Of a stretch of DNA of 64,000 nt, positions 26,158-35,407 are shown piece by piece. The notes under the pieces are model-generated. The model saw only the letters and a list, made by a program, of their open reading frames with translations, did no database searches and was not told the origin of the DNA. The stretch's first letter is position 1. Every line of letters begins with the position of its first letter. The DNA is from Pseudomonas_T sp032052615 (GTDB lineage: Bacteria > Pseudomonadota > Gammaproteobacteria > Pseudomonadales > Pseudomonadaceae). A program made the position numbers and the translations under genes. The stretch is from contig DAMBWF010000003.1 in NCBI GenBank assembly GCA_032052615.1, positions 495,071 to 559,070 on the forward strand, given 5' to 3'.

Positions 26158-26255
26158 CCACACACCTCGCAACGATTCCAGCCGGTTGCCTTCTTCCGAT
26201 TTTTTTCTTGCCTGTCATAGGCTTGGCGTCAGTAAAAGGTAGGTAAAGCCCAGCG

Positions 26256-26272
26256 TTCAAGCTTTGCTTGAA
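26256..26272. promoter_or_regulatory. Perfect palindrome in the muxA leader, possible operator
   Basis: TTCAAGC-TTT-GCTTGAA is a perfect 7-bp inverted repeat about 48 bp upstream of the muxA ATG. It could bind a repressor or form a leader hairpin. No regulator gene is adjacent. Confidence 0.4.
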
Positions 26273-26320
26273 GAAGCGGAATCCTTATCGTTCACGCTCC
26301 CCCCGAAGTGATGTCGCCTC

Positions 26321-27559
26321 ATGTCCGATTCAAGCCCGCGTTCCGCCCCCCGTCTTTCTCGCCGCTGGCTGCTGTTCGGTGTCCTGCTGGTGCTGGCCGG
26401 CGCGCTGGCCTGGTGGTTCTGGCCCCACGGCAAGCCCCAGGCGCCGGTGGGCCGGGCGGGCTTCGGCAACTTCGGCGGGCCGGTACCGGTGCGCGTGGCC
26501 ACCGCCGTCCAGGGCGACTTCCCGGTCTACTACAAGGCCTTGGGCACGGTAACCGCCCTCAACACCGTCAACGTGCGCAGCCGCGTGGCGGGCGAGCTGG
26601 TCAAGGTGCTCTTCGAGGAGGGCCAACGGGTCAAGGCCGGCGACCTGCTGGCGGTGATCGACCCGCGTCCCTACGAGGTGGCCTTGCAACAGGCCGAGGG
26701 CACTCTGGCGCAGAACCAGGCGCAGTTGAAGAATGCCGAGATCGATCTGGCCCGCTACAAGGGCCTGTACGCCGAGGACAGCATCGCCAAGCAGACCCTG
26801 GATACCCAGGAAGCCCTGCTGCGCCAATACCAGGGCACGCTGAAGGCGAACCAGGCGGCGGTGGCCGAGGCTCGCCTGAACCTGCAATACAGCCAGATCC
26901 GCGCGCCCATCTCGGGGCGCCTGGGCCTGCGCCAACTGGATCAGGGCAACCTGGTGGCGGCCAACGACAGCACCGCCCTGGTCGTGATCACCCAGACCCA
27001 ACCCCTCTCCGTGGCCTTCACCCTGCCGGAGGGCGACCTGCCGGCGGTGCTGGAGCGGGTCCGCAGCGGCGATACCCTGAGCGTCGAGGCCTGGGACCGC
27101 GGCGACCGTAAGCAACTGGCCAGCGGCGTGTTGCAGAGCGTGGACAACCAGATCGACAGCAGCACCGGCACCCTGAAATTCAAGGCGCGCTTCGAAAACC
27201 AGGACGAAGTCCTGTTCCCCAACCAATTCGTCAATGTCCATCTGCGCGCCGATGTGCTCGCCGGCGCCATCCTGATCCCTTCGGCGGCGGTGCAGGTAGG
27301 CGCCCGGGGTACCTTTGTCTATGTGGTCGGGGCGGACAACAAGGTGCAATTGCGCACCTTGGAAACCGGCCCCGCCGACGGCGAGCGCACCGTGGTGCGC
27401 GGTGGCCTGCAGGCGGGCGAGCGGGTGGTGCTGGAGGGAACCGACCGGTTGCGCGAAGGCGCCGAGGTCGAGGTGGTGGACGGGATTTCCGCGCCCGCCG
27501 CCCAGGCGCCGACCGAAGAGGGACGGGTGCCTCGCAAGCGTTCCGGGCTCAATGGTTGA
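26321..27559 (+). CDS. muxA: RND efflux membrane fusion protein MuxA (MdtA type)
   Basis: This periplasmic adaptor links the MuxB/MuxC inner-membrane pumps to the outer-membrane channel. It is 412 aa with an N-terminal hydrophobic anchor (WLLFGVLLVLAGALAWWFW), a lipoyl-like half (VRSRVAGELVKVLFEEGQRV), a coiled-coil hairpin (about residues 110-190), and the second lipoyl half (QIRAPISGRLGLRQ). A C-terminal beta-barrel and membrane-proximal domain follow. The operon order adaptor - RND - RND - OMF is diagnostic for MuxABC-OpmB / MdtABC. In P. aeruginosa this pump handles aztreonam, novobiocin and macrolides. The stop overlaps muxB by one base. Confidence 0.9.
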   Translation: MSDSSPRSAPRLSRRWLLFGVLLVLAGALAWWFWPHGKPQAPVGRAGFGNFGGPVPVRVATAVQGDFPVYYKALGTVTALNTVNVRSRVAGELVKVLFEEGQRVKAGDLLAVIDPRPYEVALQQAEGTLAQNQAQLKNAEIDLARYKGLYAEDSIAKQTLDTQEALLRQYQGTLKANQAAVAEARLNLQYSQIRAPISGRLGLRQLDQGNLVAANDSTALVVITQTQPLSVAFTLPEGDLPAVLERVRSGDTLSVEAWDRGDRKQLASGVLQSVDNQIDSSTGTLKFKARFENQDEVLFPNQFVNVHLRADVLAGAILIPSAAVQVGARGTFVYVVGADNKVQLRTLETGPADGERTVVRGGLQAGERVVLEGTDRLREGAEVEVVDGISAPAAQAPTEEGRVPRKRSGLNG

Positions 27560-30500
27560 TGGATATTTCCCGCGTTTTCATTCTGCGCCCGGTCGCCACC
27601 ACCTTGACCATGGTGGCGATCCTCCTGGCCGGCCTGATCGCCTACCGGCTGCTGCCGGTGGCGGCGCTGCCCCAGGTGGATTACCCGACCATCCGGGTCA
27701 TGACCCTCTACCCGGGGGCCAGCCCCGAGGTCATGACCAGCGCGGTGACGGCGCCCCTCGAGCGCCAGTTCGGCCAGATGCCGGGCCTGCAGCAGATGGC
27801 GTCCTCCAGTTCCGGCGGCGCCTCGGTGATCACCCTGCGCTTCAGCCTGGAGATCGAGCTGGACGTGGCCGAGCAGGAAGTGCAGGCGGCGATCAACGCG
27901 GCCAGCAACCTGCTGCCAACCGATCTGCCGGCGCCGCCGGTGTACAACAAGGTCAACCCCGCCGACACCCCGGTGCTGACCCTGGCGGTGACCTCGGCGA
28001 GCCTGCCGTTGCCGGAACTGCACGACCTCACCGACACCCGCATGGCGCAGAAGCTGTCGCAGATCGCCGGGGTCGGCATGGTCAGCATCGCCGGCGGCCA
28101 ACGCCCGGCGGTGCGCGTCCAGGCCGACCCGGAGGCCCTGGCGGCCTACGGCCTGTCGCTGTCCGACGTGCGCACCCTGATCACCGCGGCCAACGTCAAC
28201 CAGCCCAAGGGCAACTTCGACGGCCCGACCCGCACCTCGATGCTGGACGCCAACGACCAGTTGAAGACCCCGGCGGAGTACGCCGAGCTGATCCTCGCCT
28301 ACCGCAACGGCTCGCCCCTGCGCCTGAAGGATGTCGCCACCATCGTCGCGGGCGCCGAGAACGAGCGCCTGGCCGCCTGGGCCAATCGCAGCGGCGCGGT
28401 GCTGTTGAACATCCAGCGCCAGCCGGGCGCCAACGTCATCGAGGTGGTGCAGCGGGTCCAGGCGCTGCTGCCGCAACTGCGCGCCAGCCTGCCGGCGGGG
28501 CTCGAGGTGACGATCCTCACCGACCGCACCCAGACCATCCGCGCGGCGGTCACCGACGTGCAGCACGAGCTGTTCCTGGCGGTGGCGCTGGTGGTGATGG
28601 TCACCTTCGTGTTCCTGCGCAAGCTGTCCGCTACCCTGATCCCGTCCATCGCCGTGCCGTTGTCCCTGGTGGGCACCTTCGGCGTGATGTACCTGGCCGG
28701 CTTCTCCCTGAACAACCTGACCCTGATGGCCCTGACCGTCGCCACCGGCTTCGTGGTGGACGACGCCATCGTCATGCTGGAGAACATCGCGCGGCACCTG
28801 GAGGAGGGCGACACGCCGTTGCAGGCGGCCCTCAAGGGCGCGCGGCAGATCGGCTTCACCCTGATCTCCCTGACCTTCTCCCTGATCGCCGTGCTGATCC
28901 CGCTGCTGTTCATGCAGGACGTGGTGGGCCGGCTGTTCCGCGAATTCGCCATCACCCTGGCGGTGGCGATCCTGATCTCGCTGGCGATCTCTTTGACCCT
29001 GACGCCGATGATGTGCGCCCGCCTGCTGCGGCCGGAGACCGCCCGGGAGCACCAGCCGGTATGGCTGGAGCGCCTGGTGACCGGCTACGGCCGCTGGCTG
29101 GAATGGGTACTGCGGCACCAGCCCTTCACCCTGTTGATCGCGGCGGCCACCCTGGGGCTTACCGTGCTGCTGTACCTGGCGGTGCCCAAGGGCTTCTTCC
29201 CGGTGCAGGACACCGGCACCCTCCAAGGCATTTCCGAAGCGCCCCAGTCGATTTCCTTCGCCGCCATGAGCGAACGCCAGCAGCGCCTGGCCTCGGTGAT
29301 CCTGGCCGACCCGGCGGTGGCCAGCCTGACCTCCTACATCGGCGTGGACGGCGACAACGTCACCCTCAACAGCGGTCGCCTGCTGATCAACCTCAAGCCC
29401 CACGGCGAGCGCGACGCCAGCGCCACCGAGGTGATCGAGCGGTTGCGGCCGGAGCTGGCGAAGCTGCCGGGCATCCGCCTGTACCTGCAACCGGTGCAGG
29501 ACCTGACCATCGAGGACCGGGTCAGCCGCACCCAGTACCAGTTCACGATGGAGTCGCCGGACTCGGCGCTTCTCGACGAATGGACGCCGAAACTGGTGGA
29601 GGCGCTGCGCCAGCAACCGGCGCTCACCGACGTCAACAGCGACCTGCAAGGGCAGGGGCTGCAGACCTACCTGGAGATCGACCGGGACGCCGCCTCACGC
29701 CTGGGAGTCAGCGTGTCCGCGATCACCGAGGCGCTGTACGACGCCTTCGGCCAGCGGCAGGTCTCCACCATCTTCACCCAGGCCAGCCAGTACCGCGTGG
29801 TGCTGGAGGCCCAGTCAGGCAGCCGCCTGGGGCCCCAGGCCCTGGAGCAGGTCTACGTGCCCACCCCGGACGGCAAACCGGTGCGCCTGTCCAGCCTGGC
29901 GCGCATCGAGGAGCGCCCGGCGCGACTGCTGATCAACCATGTCGGGCAGTTCCCGGCGGTGGCCTTGTCGTTCAACCTCGCCCCGGGCGTGTCCCTCGGC
30001 CAGGCGGTGGGGATCATCGAGCAGGCCCAGCGCGACCTCGGCCTGCCCGAGGGCATCCAGACCCGCTTCCAGGGCGCCGCCGAGGCATTCCGCGCCTCTC
30101 TGTCCAGCACCCTCTGGCTGGTGCTGGCGGCGGTGGTGACCATGTACATCGTGCTGGGGGTGCTCTACGAGAGCTACGTGCACCCGGTGACCATCCTTTC
30201 CACCTTGCCTTCGGCGGCGGTGGGGGCGCTGCTGGCGCTGCTGCTGTCGGGCAACGACCTGGGGCTGATCGCCATCATCGGCATCATCCTGCTGATCGGC
30301 ATCGTCAAGAAGAACGCGATCATGATGATCGACTTCGCCTTGGAGGCGGAGCGCGGCCAGGGCATGAACCCGCGGGACGCGATCTACCGCGCCGCGATGC
30401 TGCGCTTCCGGCCGATCCTGATGACCACCCTGGCGGCGCTGTTCGGCGCCATTCCGCTGATGTTCGCCAGCGGCTCCGGCGCGGAGCTGCGCCAGCCCCT

Positions 30501-30633
30501 GGGCCTGGTGATGGTGGGCGGCCTGCTGGCCAGCCAGGTGCTGACCCTGTTCACCACGCCGGTGATCTACCTGGCCTTCGACCGCCTGGCCACCCGTTGG
30601 CGCCGTCGTCGCCCCCTGGACCTGCCGGCATGA
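27559..30633 (+). CDS. muxB: RND efflux transporter subunit MuxB (MdtB type)
   Basis: This proton-driven RND pump subunit of 1024 aa begins at the ATG sharing a base with the muxA stop. It has twelve TM helices in two repeats with large periplasmic loops after TM1 and TM7. Proton-relay acidic residues lie in TM4 (VVDDAIVMLENI), and a Lys pair lies near TM10-11 (GIVKKNAIMMID). It has the short MdtB/C-style N-terminus MDISRVFILRPVATT. MdtB/C-type pumps work as a heterotrimer of two RND proteins, which fits the following paralogue. Confidence 0.92.
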   Translation: MDISRVFILRPVATTLTMVAILLAGLIAYRLLPVAALPQVDYPTIRVMTLYPGASPEVMTSAVTAPLERQFGQMPGLQQMASSSSGGASVITLRFSLEIELDVAEQEVQAAINAASNLLPTDLPAPPVYNKVNPADTPVLTLAVTSASLPLPELHDLTDTRMAQKLSQIAGVGMVSIAGGQRPAVRVQADPEALAAYGLSLSDVRTLITAANVNQPKGNFDGPTRTSMLDANDQLKTPAEYAELILAYRNGSPLRLKDVATIVAGAENERLAAWANRSGAVLLNIQRQPGANVIEVVQRVQALLPQLRASLPAGLEVTILTDRTQTIRAAVTDVQHELFLAVALVVMVTFVFLRKLSATLIPSIAVPLSLVGTFGVMYLAGFSLNNLTLMALTVATGFVVDDAIVMLENIARHLEEGDTPLQAALKGARQIGFTLISLTFSLIAVLIPLLFMQDVVGRLFREFAITLAVAILISLAISLTLTPMMCARLLRPETAREHQPVWLERLVTGYGRWLEWVLRHQPFTLLIAAATLGLTVLLYLAVPKGFFPVQDTGTLQGISEAPQSISFAAMSERQQRLASVILADPAVASLTSYIGVDGDNVTLNSGRLLINLKPHGERDASATEVIERLRPELAKLPGIRLYLQPVQDLTIEDRVSRTQYQFTMESPDSALLDEWTPKLVEALRQQPALTDVNSDLQGQGLQTYLEIDRDAASRLGVSVSAITEALYDAFGQRQVSTIFTQASQYRVVLEAQSGSRLGPQALEQVYVPTPDGKPVRLSSLARIEERPARLLINHVGQFPAVALSFNLAPGVSLGQAVGIIEQAQRDLGLPEGIQTRFQGAAEAFRASLSSTLWLVLAAVVTMYIVLGVLYESYVHPVTILSTLPSAAVGALLALLLSGNDLGLIAIIGIILLIGIVKKNAIMMIDFALEAERGQGMNPRDAIYRAAMLRFRPILMTTLAALFGAIPLMFASGSGAELRQPLGLVMVGGLLASQVLTLFTTPVIYLAFDRLATRWRRRRPLDLPA

Positions 30634-30664
30634 GGACCGGAGCGAGACCGGCGGAGGCGCGGCG

Positions 30665-33600
30665 GTGAACCTGTCGGCGCCGTTCATCGCCCGGCCGGTG
30701 GCGACCCTGCTGTTGAGCCTGGCGATCCTCCTGCTGGGCGGCATGAGCTTCAAGCTGATGCCGGTGGCGCCCTTGCCGGAGATGGACTTCCCCACCATCA
30801 CGGTCCAGGCCAACCTGCCCGGCGCCAGCCCCGAGGTGATGGCCGCCACCGTGGCCACGCCCCTGGAGCGCGCCCTGGGCAGCATCGCCGGGATCAGCCA
30901 GATGACCAGCCGCACCAGCCAGGGCTCGACGCGGATCATCGTGCAGTTCGAACTGGACCGGGACATCAACGGCGCCGCCCGGGACGTGCAGGCGGCGATC
31001 AACGCCTCGCGCAACCTGTTGCCCAGCGGCATGCGCAGCATGCCCACCTACCGCAAGGTGAACCCCTCCCAGGCGCCGATCATGGTGCTCTCCCTGACGT
31101 CCTCGGTGCTGGACAAGAGCCAGCTCTACGACCTGGCCTCGACCCTGGTGGCACAGAAACTGTCCCAGGTCAGCGGCGTCGGCGAGGTGCAGATCGGCGG
31201 CAGTTCGCTGCCGGCGGTGCGGGTGCAACTGCGGCCCAAGCAACTGGAGCAGTACGGCATCACCCTGGACGAGGTACGCACCACCATCGCCCAAGCGAAC
31301 CAGCGCCGGCCCAAGGGTTTCGTCGAGGACGCCGAGCGCCAATGGCAGGTGCAGGCCAACGACCAGTTGCGCAAGGCGGCCGACTACGAACCCCTGATCA
31401 TCCGCTACCGGGACGGCGCCACCGTGCGCCTGGGGGATGTGGCCCAGGTGAGCGACAGCGTCGAGGACCGCTACAACAGCGGGTTCTTCAACGACGAGGC
31501 GGCGGTGCTGCTGGTGGTCAACCGCCAGGCCGGCGCCAACATCATCGAGACCACGCGGGGCATCCGCGACCAGTTGCCGACCCTGCGCGCGGTGCTGCCG
31601 GGCAGCGCCGAGCTGGACGTGGCGATGGACCGCTCGCCGGTGATCCGCGCCACCCTGCACGAGGCGGAGCGCACCCTGGTGATCGCCGTGGCGCTGGTGA
31701 TCGGCCTGGTGTTCCTGTTCCTTGGCAGCCTGCGCAGCTCGATGATCCCGGCCCTGGCGGTGCCGGTGTCGCTGGTGGGCAGCTTCGCCGTGATGTACCT
31801 GTTCGGCTTTTCCCTCAACGTGCTGTCGCTGATGGCGCTGATTCTGGCCGCCGGGCTGGTGGTGGACGACGCCATCGTGGTGCTGGAGAACATCGCCCGG
31901 CACATCGATGACGGCGAGACGCCCCTGCGCGCCGCCTACAAGGGCACCCGGGAAGTGGGCTTCACCCTGCTGTCGATGAACCTGTCCCTGGTGGTGGTGT
32001 TCGTGTCGATCCTGTTCATGGGCGGCATCGTCAGTCAGTTGTTCCGCGAGTTCGCCATCACCCTGGCGGCGGCGATCCTGGTGTCGCTGCTGATCTCCCT
32101 GACCCTCACGCCGATGCTCTGCGCCCGCTGGCTCAAGCCCCACGGGCCCCGGGACAACCGCCTGCAACGCTGGAGTCATCGCCTGCACGGGCGGCTGGTG
32201 GCGGGCTACGACCGCTCCCTGGGCTGGGCGCTGCGCCACCCACGCATCACCCTGGCCAGCCTGATCGCCACCGTGGTGCTCAACGTCGGGCTGTACGTCT
32301 GGGTGCCGAAGACCTTCCTGCCGTCCCAGGACACCGGCCAGCTCATGGGCTTCATCCGTGGCGACGACGGCCTGTCGTTCCAAGTGATGCAGCCGAAGAT
32401 GGAAGTATTCCGCCGCGCGGTGCTGGCCGACCCGGCGGTGGCCAGCGTGGCGGGCTTCATTGGCGGCAATGGCGGCATCAACAACGCCTTCATGATCGTT
32501 CGCCTGAAAAGCGTGGCGGAGCGCAAGGCTTCGGCCCAGCAGGTACTGGAGCGCATCCGCGCCAACCTGCCCCAGGTGCCGGGTGGCCAACTGTTCCTGA
32601 TGGCCGACCAGGACCTGATGTTCGGTGGCCGCGAGCAGCGCAGCTCGCAGTACGAGTACACCTTGCTGGCTGGCGACCTGGCGGACCTGCGCACCTGGCT
32701 GCCCCGGTTGACTCAGGCCCTCAAGGGGTTGCCGGAACTCACCGCCATCGACGCCAACGAGGGCGGCGGCGCGCAGCAGGTCAGCCTGAAGGTCGACCGC
32801 GACGCCGCCCGCCGCCTGGGGGTGGAGATGAGCACCGTGACCACCCTGCTGAACAACGCCTTCAGTCAGCGGCAGATCTCCACCATCTACGAAAGCCTCA
32901 ACCAGTATCGGGTGGTGATGGAGGTGGACCCGGCCTTCGCTCAGAACCCGGAGGTGCTGGACCAAGTCCAGGTGATCACCGGCGATGGCAAGCGCGTGCC
33001 GCTCTCGGCCTTCGCCCATTATGAGCGCAGCCTGCAGGAAGACCGGGTCAGCCACGAAGGGTTGTTCGCCTCGGAAAGCATTTCCTTCGACCTGGCCCCG
33101 GGCGTCAGCCTCGACCAGGCGACCCGCGCCATCGACCGGGCGGTGGCGGCGATCGGCATGCCCACCGAGGTGCAGGGACGCATGGGCGGCAGCGGCGACA
33201 TGTTCCAGTCCGCCCAGAAGAGCCAGCCCTGGATGATCCTGGCGGCCCTGGTGATGGTGTACATCGTCCTGGGCATCCTCTACGAGAGCTACATCCATCC
33301 CCTGACCATCCTCTCGACCCTGCCGTCGGCCGGGGTCGGCGCGCTGCTGGCGATTCTGCTCACCGGCCAGGAATTCAGCCTGATCTCCTTGCTAGGGCTG
33401 TTCCTGCTGATCGGCATCGTCAAGAAGAACGCCATCCTGATGATCGATCTGGCCCTGCAACTGGAGCGCCAGGACGGGCTGTCGCCGGTGGAGTCGATCC
33501 GCCAGGCCTGCCTGTTGCGCTTCCGGCCGATTCTGATGACCACCCTGGCGGCGATCCTCGGGGCCTTGCCGCTGCTCATCGGTGGCGCCGAGGGCGCGGA

Positions 33601-33766
33601 AATGCGCCAGCCCCTGGGCCTGAGCATCGTCGGCGGGCTGATCCTCAGCCAAGTGCTGACCCTCTACACCACGCCGGTGGTCTACCTGTACCTGGATCGG
33701 CTGCGGCACCGCGTCAACCGCTGGCGTGGCGTGCGCAGCGACGCCGCCCTGGATACCCCGTTATGA
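30665..33766 (+). CDS. muxC: RND efflux transporter subunit MuxC (MdtC type)
   Basis: This is the second RND subunit of the heteromeric pump, 1033 aa. It starts at GTG 30665 with a GGAGG-type site just upstream and a 31-bp gap after muxB. NLSAPFIARPVATL is the MdtC-like start; TM4 carries VVDDAIVVLENI and the C-terminal half GIVKKNAILMIDLALQ. It is homologous to MuxB along its whole length but clearly distinct. Its stop overlaps the opmB ATG by four bases, so stoichiometric expression is likely. Confidence 0.92.
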   Translation: MNLSAPFIARPVATLLLSLAILLLGGMSFKLMPVAPLPEMDFPTITVQANLPGASPEVMAATVATPLERALGSIAGISQMTSRTSQGSTRIIVQFELDRDINGAARDVQAAINASRNLLPSGMRSMPTYRKVNPSQAPIMVLSLTSSVLDKSQLYDLASTLVAQKLSQVSGVGEVQIGGSSLPAVRVQLRPKQLEQYGITLDEVRTTIAQANQRRPKGFVEDAERQWQVQANDQLRKAADYEPLIIRYRDGATVRLGDVAQVSDSVEDRYNSGFFNDEAAVLLVVNRQAGANIIETTRGIRDQLPTLRAVLPGSAELDVAMDRSPVIRATLHEAERTLVIAVALVIGLVFLFLGSLRSSMIPALAVPVSLVGSFAVMYLFGFSLNVLSLMALILAAGLVVDDAIVVLENIARHIDDGETPLRAAYKGTREVGFTLLSMNLSLVVVFVSILFMGGIVSQLFREFAITLAAAILVSLLISLTLTPMLCARWLKPHGPRDNRLQRWSHRLHGRLVAGYDRSLGWALRHPRITLASLIATVVLNVGLYVWVPKTFLPSQDTGQLMGFIRGDDGLSFQVMQPKMEVFRRAVLADPAVASVAGFIGGNGGINNAFMIVRLKSVAERKASAQQVLERIRANLPQVPGGQLFLMADQDLMFGGREQRSSQYEYTLLAGDLADLRTWLPRLTQALKGLPELTAIDANEGGGAQQVSLKVDRDAARRLGVEMSTVTTLLNNAFSQRQISTIYESLNQYRVVMEVDPAFAQNPEVLDQVQVITGDGKRVPLSAFAHYERSLQEDRVSHEGLFASESISFDLAPGVSLDQATRAIDRAVAAIGMPTEVQGRMGGSGDMFQSAQKSQPWMILAALVMVYIVLGILYESYIHPLTILSTLPSAGVGALLAILLTGQEFSLISLLGLFLLIGIVKKNAILMIDLALQLERQDGLSPVESIRQACLLRFRPILMTTLAAILGALPLLIGGAEGAEMRQPLGLSIVGGLILSQVLTLYTTPVVYLYLDRLRHRVNRWRGVRSDAALDTPL

Positions 33767-35319
33767 GCCCGCTCCCTGGAGAGACCGTGTCGCAACCCGC
33801 CGCCCCGCTCGTTTCCTCGTTCGTCCCGTCGCTTCGCGGACCTTGGCGGCCGCTGGTCCTGGTCGTGGCCCTGGCGGCCTTGTCCGCCTGCGCCGTGGGG
33901 CCCGACTACCAGCGCCCGCGCAGCGCGCCGGCCGTGGTGTTCAAGGCGGCCGAGGGCTGGAAGGCCGCCGACCCCGCCGATGCCTTGTCCCGGGGCGATT
34001 GGTGGCGGCTCTACGGCGACCCGGTGCTGGACGATCTGGTGGCCCGGCTGAACGCCAACAACCAGAGCCTGGCGGCCGCCGAGGCCCAGTACCGTCAGGC
34101 CCGGGCCCTGGCCAGCGGCGCCCGCGCGGCGTTCTTCCCGACCCTGGGCGCCAATGCCGGGGTCACCCGCGCCGGGCAGAACGGGAGCGGCGGCGGTGTC
34201 GAGCTGGGCGACGGCCGTACCTACAGCAGCGGCGGCTCCAGCGTCTCCAAGAGCTACAACGCCAACCTGTCGGTGAGCTGGGAACTGGACCTGTGGGGCA
34301 AGCTGCGCCGGCAACTGGAGTCGGACCGCGCCAGCATGCAGGCCAGCGCCGCCGACCTGGCGGCCACCCGCCTGAGCCTGCAATCGGAACTGGTGCAGAA
34401 CTATCTGCAAGTGCGGGTACTGGATGCCCAGAAGCGCCTGCTGGTCTCCACCATGGACGCCTACGCCAAGGCCTTGCGGCTCACCGAGAACCAGTACCGC
34501 GCCGGCATCGTGCCGAAGTCCGACGTGGCCCAGGCGCGGACCCAGTTGAAGAGCACCGAGGCCCAGTCCATCGACTTGGACTACCAGCGCGCCCAGCTCG
34601 AACACGCCATCGCGGTCCTGCTAGGGGTGGCTCCGTCGAGTTTCGACCTGGCGGCCCAGGAGCGGGTGCCGGTCCCGCCGGCGGTACCGGCCGGAGTGCC
34701 CAGCGCCCTGCTGGAGCGGCGGCCGGACATCGCCGCCGCCGAGCGGCGGGTGATGAGCGCCAACGCCGCCATCGGCGTGGCGAAGGCGGCCTACTATCCC
34801 GACCTCACCCTGTCCGCCAGCGGCGGCTATCGCAGTGGCAGCCTCAACGACTGGATCAGCGCGCCGAACCGCTTCTGGTCCATCGGCCCGGCCTTCGCCC
34901 TGACGTTGTTCGATGGCGGGTTGATCCGTTCCCGGGTGGAACAGGCGGAAGCGAGCTACGACCAGACCGTGGCCACCTATCGCCAAGCGGTGCTGGACGG
35001 CTTCCGCGAGGTGGAGGACTACCTGGTGCAACTGGCGGTGTTCGAGCGCGAGCGGCAGGTGCAAGAGGAAGCCCTGGAAGCCGCCCGGGAGTCCCTGCGG
35101 TTGATCGAGAACCAGTACAAGGCGGGCACCGTGGATTACAACAGCGTGGTGTCGCTGCAGACCAGCACCCTGAACAACGAACGCACCTTGCTCACCCTCG
35201 ACGGCAATCGCCTGACCGCCAGCGTCAAGCTGATCGCCGCCCTGGGTGGCGGCTGGCGGCCGGAGGAATTGGAGCGCCCGGTGCTGCGAGACGCCTCCCG
35301 CGCCACGCCGGGCCCCTGA
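33763..35319 (+). CDS. opmB: Outer-membrane efflux lipoprotein OpmB (OprM/NodT family)
   Basis: This TolC-type outer-membrane channel completes the MuxABC pump. It is 518 aa with a long signal region ending in the lipobox LSAC; the mature protein starts CAVGPDYQRP, the NodT-family opening. Two OEP repeats with long coiled-coil helices are seen, for example WELDLWGKLRRQLES in the first and LTLFDGGLIRSRVEQAEASY in the second. The ATG at 33763 has about 30 extra residues before the hydrophobic core; a GTG at 33787 (VSQPAAP) would shorten this. It is the last gene of the operon, followed by a terminator. Confidence 0.9.
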   Translation: MSPLPGETVSQPAAPLVSSFVPSLRGPWRPLVLVVALAALSACAVGPDYQRPRSAPAVVFKAAEGWKAADPADALSRGDWWRLYGDPVLDDLVARLNANNQSLAAAEAQYRQARALASGARAAFFPTLGANAGVTRAGQNGSGGGVELGDGRTYSSGGSSVSKSYNANLSVSWELDLWGKLRRQLESDRASMQASAADLAATRLSLQSELVQNYLQVRVLDAQKRLLVSTMDAYAKALRLTENQYRAGIVPKSDVAQARTQLKSTEAQSIDLDYQRAQLEHAIAVLLGVAPSSFDLAAQERVPVPPAVPAGVPSALLERRPDIAAAERRVMSANAAIGVAKAAYYPDLTLSASGGYRSGSLNDWISAPNRFWSIGPAFALTLFDGGLIRSRVEQAEASYDQTVATYRQAVLDGFREVEDYLVQLAVFERERQVQEEALEAARESLRLIENQYKAGTVDYNSVVSLQTSTLNNERTLLTLDGNRLTASVKLIAALGGGWRPEELERPVLRDASRATPGP

Positions 35320-35337
35320 GACGTTTCCCCCGGCATG

Positions 35338-35365
35338 AAAAAGGGCCGCGTCGCGGCCCTGTCTT
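35338..35365. terminator. Bidirectional terminator between opmB and the TRAP gene
   Basis: AGGGCCGCG (35342-35350) pairs with CGCGGCCCT (35352-35360). On the minus strand it is followed by five T residues, which suits the minus-strand TRAP gene; on the plus side a weak GTCTTCC tail follows. Confidence 0.75.
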
Positions 35366-35407
35366 CCGGCGCTCCGCCCGGCGCGTCGTCCGCGCCGGCG
35401 GTGTGCC

